Origin: Planctomycetota bacterium
GTDB taxonomy: Bacteria > Planctomycetota > Planctomycetia > Pirellulales > UBA1268
Direction of reading: 5' to 3'
DNA length: 64,000 nucleotides
NCBI GenBank assembly: GCA_003669585.1
Contig: QWOQ01000007.1
Span: 294,694-358,693, forward strand
Each line of letters opens with the position of its first letter. The stretch's first letter is position 1. Below are positions 49,114 through 58,427 of the stretch, one piece after another. The position numbers and the translations under genes were made by a program. The notes under the pieces were generated by a model that saw nothing but the letters and a program-made list of their open reading frames with translations, searched no databases and was not told the origin of the DNA.

Positions 49114-51534
49114 GTGCATCCATGCCGCTTCGTAGGAATCGTTGTTGTCGTTTTTTGTGTGACTGATATCTCTCGGTGTGCATCCTTTGCCGAGGAGATC
49201 ACTTTTCAAAAACAGATCGCGCCGATTCTTTATCGACGATGTGCAAGTTGTCATAACGCAGAAGAACAAGAAGCGAATATCGATTTTTCCGCGATTATGG
49301 ATGATCGTGCTGCCACTCGCCAGCGGAAACTGTGGCGGAAAGCAATAACCCGAATTGAAACCGATGAGATGCCTCCTGCCGGTGAGATGCCGTTAACGCC
49401 AGAAGAAAAACAGGAACTTCTCCAGTGGATGAAGCAGTCTGTGGAGGTTATTGATTGCAACGATCCAGCCAACCGGGATCCAGGATCGAATCTGCTGCGA
49501 CGACTGAGCTTGGTCGAATACAATCGAACCGTTCGCGATCTGTTCGGTTTTGAATACGATGCGACAGCGGTGGGAATGCCCGAGGAACTTGGAGAGGGGA
49601 ACCCATTTGGGAATCTGGCTGCGGCCCTCGATATTTCTCCCGTGCTCATGGACAAATATTTCGCGGCAGCTGATCAGATTCTGGATCGTTTTTTGGGGAC
49701 AGAACTGAGCTCATCGGTTGACGGAAATATTCAAGAACAGGCCCGCGTCAGACGCGAGCAGATGTTTGGTTTAGATTCCGGCACATGGCGCAAACCAGAC
49801 TACGAAGTTGTGCCGCCGATGGGGGTCGCATCACGCGATGCCGCACGAGCATTACTCGTTCCATTTCTGCGGCGAGCCTACCGTGGGCAGGATGCCGACG
49901 ACGACGCGGACCGCGTGCTGGCTGTGTTCGATCAGGCTCAGTTGCAGGGCAAGAGTTACGGCGACAGCGTCAGGTGGATGTTCAAGGCAATATTGGTTTC
50001 ACCCAAATTTCTCTATCGCGTGGAACCGAACCAGCCTGCTCGTTCACGGGGGGAAGTTTTTCTGGTCAGTGACCAGGAACTGGCGGTACGGCTGTCGTAC
50101 TTTCTGTGGTCGAGCATGCCCGACGACGAACTTCTGGATCTGGCCGAACGGAAGCAGTTGACAGCGGTCGGGCCTTCCAACGAGCCCGTCAAGTTCCCCG
50201 GCCGTGTCATCACTGGCCCGGGGTCAGACTCGCATCAGGGAAACAACTTCGAAAAAGTGTTTGACGGCGACCTGCTGACGATTCTCGATGGCCCCAATGC
50301 AGCGAGTTACTGGGTCGGACTGGATCTTGGACAATCACAGCCGATTCAACGCCTACGCTATGCCGGTCGGATCGGGATGGAACAACGGATGGTGGGTGGG
50401 ACATTTGAGGGAAGTGATTCGGCAGACTTCTCCACGAATGTGGTTGATCTCTGGGTCGTCACCGATCAACCGCCGCGAGGCTGGGTGACGCGAAACTTGG
50501 AATCGTCGGTGACGGCCCGATATGTGCGCTACGTTCCACCTCCGAATTCCTTCGGAAACATCGCGGAGTTCGAAGTGCGTGGGCTCGCCGCCGGAACGGT
50601 CTTGGAACAGCAGGTACGACGGATGCTGGCTGATCCTCGCGCAAAATCGTTGACCGAAATTTTTGCACTGCACTGGTTGCAAATTCACAAGTTGCCGACC
50701 GCTCGCCCGAGTACCGAGTTCTTTCCAGAATTTTCTCCCAACGTCCGGCAGGCGATGTTCGACGAGACCTCTCTGTTTTGCGAAACACTCCGCCTGGAAG
50801 ATCGCAGTGTGCTGGAATTTCTCGACTCCAATGACACGTTCGTGAACGAGGAACTCGCACGGTACTATGGCCTGCCCGAAGTGACTGGCAAGGAGTTGCG
50901 GCGGGTCAGTTTGCTGCCGGAACACCATCGTGGCGGCTTATTGGGCATGGGTAGCGTCTTGGCCCTGACGTCTCATACATCACGAACCAGTCCCACACTC
51001 CGTGGCAAATGGATTTTGGAAGTTCTGCTCGGTACGCCTCCTCCCCCTCCACCGGCCAATGTCAGCCAGATCAAGGAAGAAGAAAAACAGAAAGAAATTC
51101 AAACATTCCGTGAAAAGTTGACGCTGCATGCCGAGAACGCCGCCTGTGCCGCCTGTCATCGGAAGATGGACCCGTTGGGATTTTCCCTCGATAACTTTGA
51201 CGCGGTCGGTCGATGGCGTGAGAAAAACGGTGATCAACTGCTAGACGTCAGTGGCGAACTGCCAACAGGTGAAAAACTAAACGGCTTTGACGATCTCAAG
51301 CATGTGCTGTTGGCAAGAAAGTCGGAGTTCGTACGCAACCTGACCGAACAGATGTTAAACTATGCATTGGGGCGCGAGCTGGACTACTATGACGATTGTC
51401 CAGTTCAACAGATCACCTCGACACTTCAGCAGAACGATTTCCAATATTCCACACTGGTGATGGAGATCGTCAAAAGCTATCCGTTTCAGCATCGCAAAAA
51501 CACCGAGGACTCGCTGCAGGAAGTTTCCCCATGA
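49114..51534 (+). CDS. DUF1592-type cytochrome protein with an inserted discoidin-like domain (module 2)
   Basis: A second member of the same family as 45840-48560, 806 aa from GTG 49114. This start (GAAGG about 8 bases upstream) gives a clean signal peptide (RFVGIVVVVFCVTDISRCASFA). The frame is open to GTG 49000 without support. Heme motif CASCH (Cys43-His47), DUF1587 (RRLSLVEYNRTVRDLFGF) and the start of DUF1592 (FLRRAYRG...) follow. A discoidin-like insert lies at about 365-490 (FEKVFDGDLLTILD, YWVGLDLGQSQPIQRLRYAGR). DUF1592 continues after it, then DUF1588 and DUF1585 with CAACH near the C-terminus. The stop overlaps the next ATG (ATGA). Order and content suggest a two-heme electron carrier bound to a glycan or surface. 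Confidence 0.88.
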   Translation: MHPCRFVGIVVVVFCVTDISRCASFAEEITFQKQIAPILYRRCASCHNAEEQEANIDFSAIMDDRAATRQRKLWRKAITRIETDEMPPAGEMPLTPEEKQELLQWMKQSVEVIDCNDPANRDPGSNLLRRLSLVEYNRTVRDLFGFEYDATAVGMPEELGEGNPFGNLAAALDISPVLMDKYFAAADQILDRFLGTELSSSVDGNIQEQARVRREQMFGLDSGTWRKPDYEVVPPMGVASRDAARALLVPFLRRAYRGQDADDDADRVLAVFDQAQLQGKSYGDSVRWMFKAILVSPKFLYRVEPNQPARSRGEVFLVSDQELAVRLSYFLWSSMPDDELLDLAERKQLTAVGPSNEPVKFPGRVITGPGSDSHQGNNFEKVFDGDLLTILDGPNAASYWVGLDLGQSQPIQRLRYAGRIGMEQRMVGGTFEGSDSADFSTNVVDLWVVTDQPPRGWVTRNLESSVTARYVRYVPPPNSFGNIAEFEVRGLAAGTVLEQQVRRMLADPRAKSLTEIFALHWLQIHKLPTARPSTEFFPEFSPNVRQAMFDETSLFCETLRLEDRSVLEFLDSNDTFVNEELARYYGLPEVTGKELRRVSLLPEHHRGGLLGMGSVLALTSHTSRTSPTLRGKWILEVLLGTPPPPPPANVSQIKEEEKQKEIQTFREKLTLHAENAACAACHRKMDPLGFSLDNFDAVGRWREKNGDQLLDVSGELPTGEKLNGFDDLKHVLLARKSEFVRNLTEQMLNYALGRELDYYDDCPVQQITSTLQQNDFQYSTLVMEIVKSYPFQHRKNTEDSLQEVSP

Positions 51535-52994
51535 ATCGTGCTTTTTCTCGTCGGCGGATCTTGCAAGGCAGTGGTGCGCTGCTGACGTTGCCATTCTTTG
51601 AATCGATGTTCCCTGCTCGAGTCTACGGTGCCAATGTTGGACGCCCGCCGGTGCGATTCGGCATTTTCACGGTCACCGGCGGAACGGTCCTTGAATCCTG
51701 GAAGCCCACGGCACCCGGGCCGCTCGCGAAACTGCCGTCCATTCTGCGGCCGCTGGAGTTCGCTAGGCAAGACATGACTGTCATTTCCGGTCTGTGCCAT
51801 GGGGGACGTTCCGACAACTTAAATGCTCACGAACATTGTTCGCTGACACATTTGACGGGGGCGGCATCCGTCAAAAAAGAGGGCGGAAAACTCTACGCTG
51901 ACATTTCTGTCGACCAGGCAGCGGCACAGACGCTTGGTCGAGAAACGATGCTGCCTTCACTGGAAATTGGGCTGAATGGGGGCGAGAAAAACTACTCGTT
52001 TCGCGCACCCGATGTGGTTGTTCCCTACGAAGGAAACCCACGCCTGATTTTCGACCGAATGTTCCGCGGTCGGCAACCTGGAGTTCCCAACTGGACCCGG
52101 CGAGCGAACAGTTCGACCAATGGCGGGCATCTCACATCCGATGCGGCTCCATCTCGCAGTTCGAATTTGCTTGATCGCAGCGTACTGGATCTCGTACTCG
52201 CACAAGCCAAAGATCTGCGGCGTTCACTGGGTCGCAGCGATCAGCAAAAACTTGAACAGTATCTTACGTCAGTTCGTGCGGTCGAAACTCGATTGGCTTT
52301 TCTCGAATCACAACAGCGAGAGGATCTGCTCGACCTCGCCTCACCAGGACCGTCGAAACTCGGTCTGCCGAAGGATCTGCCAAAGCAGGGAACTCCAATT
52401 TGGGAGATCACGCGGCCCCTCGACCAAGATCCGTCACGCCACGCGGATTACATCCGCTTGATGGCGGACATGATGGTCTTGGCGTTTCAAACTGACACCA
52501 CCCGCGTGATGACAGTCGCTGTCGGCAGTGATGAATCGTTATTCCCTGGTGTGGTGACCGTCGGCTATGAACGGCATTGTCACACCTTGGAACATCAGGG
52601 GAACTCGTTCCACCCTGAAGACGCCGATCCGATTTCCCGCGAAGCGTGCCGTCAAATTCATGCTTGGTACACGCAATTGTTCGCCGAGACCGTTCGCAAA
52701 ATGAAGGAACTCGACGAGGGGGGCAGCTCGCTGCTCGACAATACCGTGCTGCTCTTCACGAGCTACATGGCCGACGGAGGACACGGCCGGGATGACTATC
52801 CGGTGGTGCTCGCCGGGAAAGCCGGCGGCGCGTTGAAATCAGGCCACCACTTGGCGTTTGACTCCAAGGCCCCAATGGCCAATTTGTACGTCGAATTACT
52901 CAATCTGCTCGGCGTTCCCACGAAAAGTTTCGGCGACAGCCACACATCGCGATTCGCCGGTCAGTTCGATGGCCGGCTGCCGGGATTGGTGTAA
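51531..52994 (+). CDS. DUF1552 exported protein (module 2)
   Basis: 487 aa from ATG 51531, which overlaps the upstream TGA as ATGA; an earlier in-frame start at 51396 would run deep into the previous gene. Tat signal: AFSRRRILQGSGALLTLPFFESM. DUF1552 blocks: RFGIFTVTGGTVLESWKP, TVISGLCHGGRSDNLNAHE, DTTRVMTVAVGSDES, CHTLEHQGN and SYMADGGHGRDDYPVVLAGKAGG. It is translationally coupled to the DUF1592-type cytochrome and followed 3 bp later by a propeller gene. Its relation to module 1 is paralogy, with clear sequence divergence. Confidence 0.92.
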   Translation: MNRAFSRRRILQGSGALLTLPFFESMFPARVYGANVGRPPVRFGIFTVTGGTVLESWKPTAPGPLAKLPSILRPLEFARQDMTVISGLCHGGRSDNLNAHEHCSLTHLTGAASVKKEGGKLYADISVDQAAAQTLGRETMLPSLEIGLNGGEKNYSFRAPDVVVPYEGNPRLIFDRMFRGRQPGVPNWTRRANSSTNGGHLTSDAAPSRSSNLLDRSVLDLVLAQAKDLRRSLGRSDQQKLEQYLTSVRAVETRLAFLESQQREDLLDLASPGPSKLGLPKDLPKQGTPIWEITRPLDQDPSRHADYIRLMADMMVLAFQTDTTRVMTVAVGSDESLFPGVVTVGYERHCHTLEHQGNSFHPEDADPISREACRQIHAWYTQLFAETVRKMKELDEGGSSLLDNTVLLFTSYMADGGHGRDDYPVVLAGKAGGALKSGHHLAFDSKAPMANLYVELLNLLGVPTKSFGDSHTSRFAGQFDGRLPGLV

Positions 52995-52997
52995 ACG

Positions 52998-53975
52998 ATG
53001 CTGACTCACACTGAGAACATGCAATCCCGATTCGTTGCGGTCGGACATCATGGACTGCGTTTGAGTTCCAGCGACGCAAGCCAATGGACTCATATCCAAA
53101 CCGGGAAAGAAGGCGAAATCTATCGCGCCGTGGCTTTTGGTAACGGTCGTTTTGCGGCTGTCGGTTCGTACGGCGGATCCAACATTTTCGCTTCGACCGC
53201 TGATGGCGAATCTTGGGACACAAGCACGCAAGATGCGCGGTATGTGAACTACCTGCGCGGAATCGGGTTCGGAAAAGATGAGTTTTTTGGATTAGGAGGA
53301 GATCCCGGCGCGGTGGGGGATTCTCGGCCGTTTGCCATGACGACCACCGATGGAAAATTATGGGGCGAGGCAACTCCGGTCGTGGTCACGCAGTCACTCC
53401 TGCCGGGTTCTGCCGAAACCGCGCCCGATGCCAAGCCGCTGCCATCGAGCAAAAACATGCTGCGGCGGTTTGCGTATGGCAACGAGCGATTTGTCGCGGT
53501 CGGTGATCGCGGCCGGCGTTCGGTTTCTCTGGATGCCAAAACCTGGACTGATGTGCCGAATGTCAAAGCCGTTGACACATTGATCGACGTGGCGTTCGGC
53601 AACGGTGTCTTTGTCGGCGTTGGGTTGCATGGACTGCGGACCAGCACGCGCGACGGAGTGACATGGTCGGACAAATTACTCGGCGAAGAGGGCGAGCATA
53701 TCAACACCGTCGTTTGGACCGATGATCGCTTTGTCGCGGTCGGGCAGGGAGCCACTTACCTGTCTGCCGACGGTTTGAAATGGGAACGGACGCCGAATAC
53801 CAACGCCCCTCTTATTGCGGTATTCGGCGCGGGGATTTTTCTAGGTTCCAACTGGCGCGGTCGAATTCTGCATTCTCTCGACGCCATTGCGTGGGAGGAT
53901 ATTTTCCAGGCTGAACATCACGTGGAAGCCATGGCGTTTGGTCAAATCGCCACGAGCACTCCCGAGCAGCGATAA
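52998..53975 (+). CDS. YCF48/BNR-type beta-propeller-like protein
   Basis: A 325-aa protein built from repeats of the type RFVAVG..G.....S.D...W (for example near residues 11-35, 160-185, 200-225 and 240-265), a pattern of sialidase/BNR-like or YCF48-type propellers. It has no evident signal peptide, although a propeller partner of exported DUF1592/DUF1552 proteins would be expected outside. An internal later start could hide one. It starts 3 bp after the DUF1552 stop, so it is the third gene of the operon. Function unknown; a protein-interaction or glycan-binding role is inferred. Confidence 0.75.
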   Translation: MLTHTENMQSRFVAVGHHGLRLSSSDASQWTHIQTGKEGEIYRAVAFGNGRFAAVGSYGGSNIFASTADGESWDTSTQDARYVNYLRGIGFGKDEFFGLGGDPGAVGDSRPFAMTTTDGKLWGEATPVVVTQSLLPGSAETAPDAKPLPSSKNMLRRFAYGNERFVAVGDRGRRSVSLDAKTWTDVPNVKAVDTLIDVAFGNGVFVGVGLHGLRTSTRDGVTWSDKLLGEEGEHINTVVWTDDRFVAVGQGATYLSADGLKWERTPNTNAPLIAVFGAGIFLGSNWRGRILHSLDAIAWEDIFQAEHHVEAMAFGQIATSTPEQR

Positions 53976-53985
53976 AAATTATGGA

Positions 53986-54052
53986 GCACAAAAGGTGTCA
54001 GAGACCGTTCTCCCATAGAATGACGCCAGTTTTTAATTTTGGGTTTGTCCTC
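53986..54052. repeat. IS3-type tail remnant and AAAAGGTGTCAGA motif
   Basis: AATGACGCCAGTTTTTA from 54018 repeats the tail of the deleted IS3 element at 30107, with a similar continuation. AAAAGGTGTCAGAGACC before it is the inverse of a similar string at 30458-30475. Both places therefore carry ends of the same transposon group. The motif also resembles palindromes associated with REP-type Y1 transposases, but no such gene is visible. Confidence 0.5.
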
Positions 54053-54054
54053 AA

Positions 54055-54269
54055 AGAGAGCGGCAGCGGGAGCTTCTACGGCACGTTTGATCAGGAGTGG
54101 TAACGTCTTATCCGTGGAACGATCTGGATGGTGCCGCCGGTTCGTATCGTAGCTTTTTCGGCGGCGGCTGGTTCGACTCTTTTAGTATGGGGTCGTCCTC
54201 GGCTCGCTTAGACACCTAACCATCGCTGATGTTGCCTTCATCGGTTTTCGTCTCGCAAGTCCGGTCTGA
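54055..54269 (+). pseudogene. SUMF1/FGE-sulfatase-domain protein, decayed C-terminal remnant
   Basis: Three frame segments together read GSGSFYGTFDQ, then GNVLS and WNDLDGAAGSYRSFFGGGWF, then SSSARLDT, and after another shift LTIADVAFIGFRLASPV with a stop at 54269. This is the order of the C-terminal part of formylglycine-generating-enzyme-like (SUMF1) domains: GTFDQGGNV.EWND.DG......RGGSW.........GFR. The N-terminal part is gone and frameshifts break it. It is adjacent to an IS3 tail, which may have caused the deletion. The domain family is diverse, so a true sulfatase-activating role is not implied. Confidence 0.6.
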
Positions 54270-54452
54270 GCCCGGCTCGCAGCGGGTCATAAATGCGTAG
54301 AGTCAATCTGTCCGATCGTCAGTTCGGTCAAGGCGCTGGTGTCGGCGTCACGTTGGTTGAGTTATTTTTCTGCACCCTAAGAGCATTTTCCCTGCTATGC
54401 TCAGCCTTCAGCGGTCTTGCAAAGTCAGTCTACGGTTTTGGGTAAGTCATCC

Positions 54453-55988
54453 ATGTCAGAATCCTCACGAAATCAAGGGGAATCATTGATTTCTCGTGAG
54501 ACTCATGCTGCAACCGCCGAAGTCGCCGCCGACGAGATGTTTGATACTGTCTCTCTTCGCCCGGATGAACAAAAATATCTCCAAGACCACACGCTCAAAA
54601 AGCCTCTGAAGGTTCATCAGATCTGGGCCCTTGGCGTGGGCGTGGTCATCACGGGTGCCTTCTTCGGATGGAACCAAGGCCTGGCAGAGGGCGGCCCGGT
54701 TGGCATGTTGCTGGCTTCCCTGTTTGTCTGCGCCTTGTACATGATGTGGGTTTTGGCGCTGAGCGAACTATCCGTGGCCATGCCCTTTGCAGGTGGACCA
54801 CTTGCCTACGGCCGGCGCGCCATCGGGCCAACCTTTGGTTTTGTTATGGGCTGGTCAATGTTTCTTGAAGCGCTCTTCGCGACCATTGGCACTGCCATCG
54901 CCACGGGTGGTTATATCTCTTTTGTCATCGGGCTGGTTTTCGAGAACGTCAGCCAAAACAAGGAAATCCAAAGTCTCATTACTCTGTCTGCTGGTTTGGC
55001 CACCGTTGCGATCTTCGGGTTCATTCAGTGGACTGGTAGCAAACGACAAGCCCAATTCATGGATTACATGACCTACGGTGCGATCATCGCACTGGTCTGG
55101 TTCTGGATCGCTTGCATTCCGGCGGTGCAACTCGATCGGATTTTAACGACCCCTCTTTTGACACATGGGTGGAGCGGTGTGCTCAAGGCGATCCCTTTTG
55201 CTATCTGGTGGCTTGTGATGATCGAAACCGTCGCCTTGGCGCCCGAGGAGGCTCATGAGCCGCATCGCACGATCCCTCGCGGCCTGACACTGGCGCAGAT
55301 GACGCTTATTGTCCTCGTCATCCTGACTTGGTTTTTCGCTTCCGCCGCGGGCAACGATTACAAACAAACAGGCGCTCAGGAAATGTATTTTCCTCTTCCG
55401 TTTGTTTATGGTCAGGTCTGGGGCAAGGATTCCTTTCACCTGATCCTGTTCTCGATCGTGGCCATTTTCGGAATGACTGCCAGTTACAACGGCATGATCT
55501 ACGCTGTCAGCCGACAATCGTTTTCATTGGGACGCGCCGGATATCTGCCGCGTATTCTTGGCCATGTTCACCCCATCCGTCGCACGCCGGATGTTTCCAT
55601 TATCTTCTGGAGCTTGGTTGTCGCAGGTTTTGTCATCTACGGGTATTTCAATGCAGACGCGGTCACTATCGCTGTTTTGACATGCAACCTGACAGCACTG
55701 ATCTGGTATGCGCTGGCCATGGTTTGCTTATTTGTATTGCGATGGCGTGCTCCCGAAATGTCCCGGCCTTACAAAGTGCCGCTGTATCCGTTCCTGCCAG
55801 CACTTGTGCTGTTGATGAGTCTTTTTGCAGCGGTTGTTTACGGTTGGCTGAATGAGGCGATTGTGCTTTGGCTGACACTCGGAATGTATGGGGTTGGCAT
55901 GGCGTATTTTTTGCTTTACTCCCGTAGCAATCTCGTGAGGGCAGCACCCGAAGAGCTTGCCGCACTGGCTGGGCGAACAGAAAAGTGA
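54453..55988 (+). CDS. APC-family amino acid/ethanolamine-type permease
   Basis: A 511-aa inner-membrane transporter with about 12 predicted transmembrane helices. It starts with a hydrophilic N-terminus (to about residue 50), then helix 1 WALGVGVVITGAFFGWNQGLAEGGP, typical of the ethanolamine permease (Eat) branch of the APC superfamily. Other marks are SELSVAMPFAGGPLAYGRRAIGP, ETVALAPEEAHEPHRTIPRG and SYNGMIYAVSRQSFSLGRAGYLP. Substrate by resemblance is ethanolamine or a related primary amine. This fits the amine oxidase gene 68 bp downstream on the same strand. ATG 54453 is chosen over a TTG at 54417. No eut microcompartment genes are nearby. Confidence 0.85.
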   Translation: MSESSRNQGESLISRETHAATAEVAADEMFDTVSLRPDEQKYLQDHTLKKPLKVHQIWALGVGVVITGAFFGWNQGLAEGGPVGMLLASLFVCALYMMWVLALSELSVAMPFAGGPLAYGRRAIGPTFGFVMGWSMFLEALFATIGTAIATGGYISFVIGLVFENVSQNKEIQSLITLSAGLATVAIFGFIQWTGSKRQAQFMDYMTYGAIIALVWFWIACIPAVQLDRILTTPLLTHGWSGVLKAIPFAIWWLVMIETVALAPEEAHEPHRTIPRGLTLAQMTLIVLVILTWFFASAAGNDYKQTGAQEMYFPLPFVYGQVWGKDSFHLILFSIVAIFGMTASYNGMIYAVSRQSFSLGRAGYLPRILGHVHPIRRTPDVSIIFWSLVVAGFVIYGYFNADAVTIAVLTCNLTALIWYALAMVCLFVLRWRAPEMSRPYKVPLYPFLPALVLLMSLFAAVVYGWLNEAIVLWLTLGMYGVGMAYFLLYSRSNLVRAAPEELAALAGRTEK

Positions 55989-56056
55989 TCGTCGAATCTG
56001 GGATCAACCGGAGGCGATTGTGACGGATTGCCGGCATTTTTTTATCAGAGGTTTCA

Positions 56057-58012
56057 ATGAATAGTGTTACTCCACTGAATCTTCATCCTTCAACGAACAG
56101 TCCGCGAGTTTTTCATCCTCTCGAACCGCTCACTGCCCACGAAGTGCAAACTGCTGTCGATCTCCTAAAATCGGCGGGCAAGGTGACACCCACGACGCGG
56201 TTTGTCTCCGTATCTCTCGCCGAACCCTCCAAAGCAGAGGTGCATAGCGGCGCACGTGGTGCGGGATTACGCAACGCATTTATCGTCCTGTTTGACAACC
56301 TCACCAACACCTGTCACGAAGCGACTGTTTCACTCACCGAAGAGCGCGTCACCACATGGAAGCACGTGCCGGGTGTACAGCCCACGATGACCATCGACGA
56401 GCAGACCGAATGCGAGCAGGCGGTCATTGCCAGCCCGCTTTTCAAGGCCGCGTTGTTGGAGCACACCGGAATTGACGACACCAGCCTCGTCATGGTCGAT
56501 ATCTGGAGCGCCGGAAATTACGGCGATGCCGAGGAGAGCCTTTTGCGGTTGGCGAGGCCTCTGTGTTTCCTGCGAGCAGACTCATCCGACAACGGTTATG
56601 TACGTCCCATCGAAGGGATCAGGCCGGTCGTTGACTTGAACCGAATGGAAGTGATCCGAGTGGAACAGTATGGCAAGTGGCCGCTGCCATCTGAGTCGAT
56701 GAACTATTCTCCGGCGCGAGTCTCCACCCTGCGCACTGACATCAAGCCACTGGAGATCGATCAGCCAGAGGGGCCAAGCTTCGAGGTCGATGGCTACCAA
56801 GTCAGTTGGCAAAAATGGAAATTTGTGATTGGCTTCAACGCTCGAGAAGGACTCACGCTGCATCATTTGCGCTGTCAGGATGGAGAGCAGGAGCGATCCA
56901 TCCTCTACCGAGGCTCCCTTACGGAGATGGTCGTTCCCTACGGTGATCCAGGCCCAACCCAAAGGCGGAAAAACGCATTTGATGTCGGTGAATACGGCAT
57001 GGGAATGTGTGCCAACAGCCTGGAATTAGGCTGCGATTGTCTGGGGTTGATTCGCTACTTCGACGCGCATCTTTGTACGAGTCGTGGCGCCCCACTCACC
57101 ATCAAGAACGCGATCTGCATGCACGAAGAGGATTACGGGATTCTCTGGAAGCACACCGACAGGCGGCACCCCGATAGCCCCGAGGTACGGCGTTCCCGCC
57201 GTTTAGTGATTTCCTCCATCTCGACGGTAGAAAATTACGAGTATGGTTTTTTTTGGTACCTCTATCAGGATGGAACGATCGAGTTCGAAGTCAAGCTTAC
57301 CGGCATTCTGTCACTGGGTGCTTTTCATCAAGGCGAAAAACCAACCTATGGAGTTCTGGTCGCTCCGATGGTCTATGCTCCAAACCATCAGCACTTCTTC
57401 AACATGCGTCTGGATTTTGATGTTGATGGAGTTGCCAATTCGGTTCATCGGATAGACGTAACGGCTGATCCGGTACATGAGAAAAACCCTTTTGGAAATG
57501 CCTTTCAGGCCAAATCAACCGTGCTGCGATCAGAAAAAGAGGCCATGGGAAATCTCAACCTCGAAACAGCACGAACTTGGAAAATCGTCAATTCTGGCGT
57601 GCTCAATCGGCTGGGAGAACCGGTCGGATACAAGTTTTTGCCTGGCGACAACACCTACCCATTCGCTTCGCCAGATGCTTGGTGGCGCAAGCGGGCCGGC
57701 TTTGTGAATCACCATGTCTGGGTGACCCCTTACGATCCCGACGAAAAATATGGCGCGGGAGATTACCCGAATCAAAGTCTGGGTGGTGAAGGTCTCACGC
57801 GCTGGACCATGGCTGACAGGCCGATCGAAAATAGCGACATTGTTTTCTGGTACACATTTGGTCACACCCACATTCCCCGACCCGAGGATTGCCCGGTCAT
57901 GCCAACGGCATACATTGGCTTCACTTTGAAACCCAACGGCTTTTTTGATATGAATCCAGCCAACGATGTTCCTCCCTCGAAGAAGAAACCGGCGAAGGAT
58001 TGCTGTCACTGA
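56057..58012 (+). CDS. Copper-containing primary-amine oxidase
   Basis: A 651-aa quinoprotein that oxidises primary amines to aldehydes with release of ammonia and hydrogen peroxide. The cofactor site TVENYEYGFF carries the Tyr that becomes topaquinone (Tyr394; T-x-x-N-Y-E). The catalytic base is probably Asp309 in FDVGEYGMG. Copper ligands are His444, His446 (HQHFF) and His605 (THIPRPEDCPVMP). No signal peptide is seen, so the enzyme may be cytoplasmic. The ATG follows AGAGG. It lies downstream of an ethanolamine-type permease with no gap for another gene, suggesting uptake and oxidation of an amine. Hydrogen peroxide release fits with katG in the genome. The exact amine is not deducible. 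Confidence 0.93.
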   Translation: MNSVTPLNLHPSTNSPRVFHPLEPLTAHEVQTAVDLLKSAGKVTPTTRFVSVSLAEPSKAEVHSGARGAGLRNAFIVLFDNLTNTCHEATVSLTEERVTTWKHVPGVQPTMTIDEQTECEQAVIASPLFKAALLEHTGIDDTSLVMVDIWSAGNYGDAEESLLRLARPLCFLRADSSDNGYVRPIEGIRPVVDLNRMEVIRVEQYGKWPLPSESMNYSPARVSTLRTDIKPLEIDQPEGPSFEVDGYQVSWQKWKFVIGFNAREGLTLHHLRCQDGEQERSILYRGSLTEMVVPYGDPGPTQRRKNAFDVGEYGMGMCANSLELGCDCLGLIRYFDAHLCTSRGAPLTIKNAICMHEEDYGILWKHTDRRHPDSPEVRRSRRLVISSISTVENYEYGFFWYLYQDGTIEFEVKLTGILSLGAFHQGEKPTYGVLVAPMVYAPNHQHFFNMRLDFDVDGVANSVHRIDVTADPVHEKNPFGNAFQAKSTVLRSEKEAMGNLNLETARTWKIVNSGVLNRLGEPVGYKFLPGDNTYPFASPDAWWRKRAGFVNHHVWVTPYDPDEKYGAGDYPNQSLGGEGLTRWTMADRPIENSDIVFWYTFGHTHIPRPEDCPVMPTAYIGFTLKPNGFFDMNPANDVPPSKKKPAKDCCH

Positions 58013-58427
58013 ACGCAGTTTTGCAGATCTGCTCAGCACTTTTTTCGAAAGCGACGAAATTAGAGATCGTTCCCGATAGAGAGAGTGTCAGTGATCAAGA
58101 TTGACGCTCGCAAAACGCTCACAAAAAGCGTCCTCGCTTCTATCACAACACCTTTTGCTGACTAAAATATCAGACCGTTTGCCACGTTTGCCCCGTTTTC
58201 CAATGCGATGTTCCATCATTCCAAAACTACGATTGGGGCAGTAGATGCGGTCTCGAGATCCCTTGATCTGGCTGAACTCGCCTGCCGGAACTGATTTCCA
58301 TTCCCTCTCTCGAAAGGAGTCCCAATGACTATCGTGGTGATTCTGTCCCTATTGGCTGGCGGCTTGGACCTGAGGTAATCCAGGGCATAACTCCGGGGGC
58401 TTGACGGCTTCAGACCAGCAGGTGCGT
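58013..58427. other. 415-bp convergent intergenic region
   Basis: Nothing recognised beyond a 17-codon frame (58325-58378, MTIVVILSLLAGGLDLR) preceded by AAAGGAG. It is too short to call. The region separates the amine oxidase from the convergent Rossmann gene. There is no strong hairpin-plus-T terminator. Confidence 0.4.

Noticed and set aside
51396..51530. N-terminal extension of the second DUF1552 protein
   Set aside because: It would overlap the preceding gene by 139 bp and bury the Tat signal inside the protein. ATGA at 51531 is the natural start.
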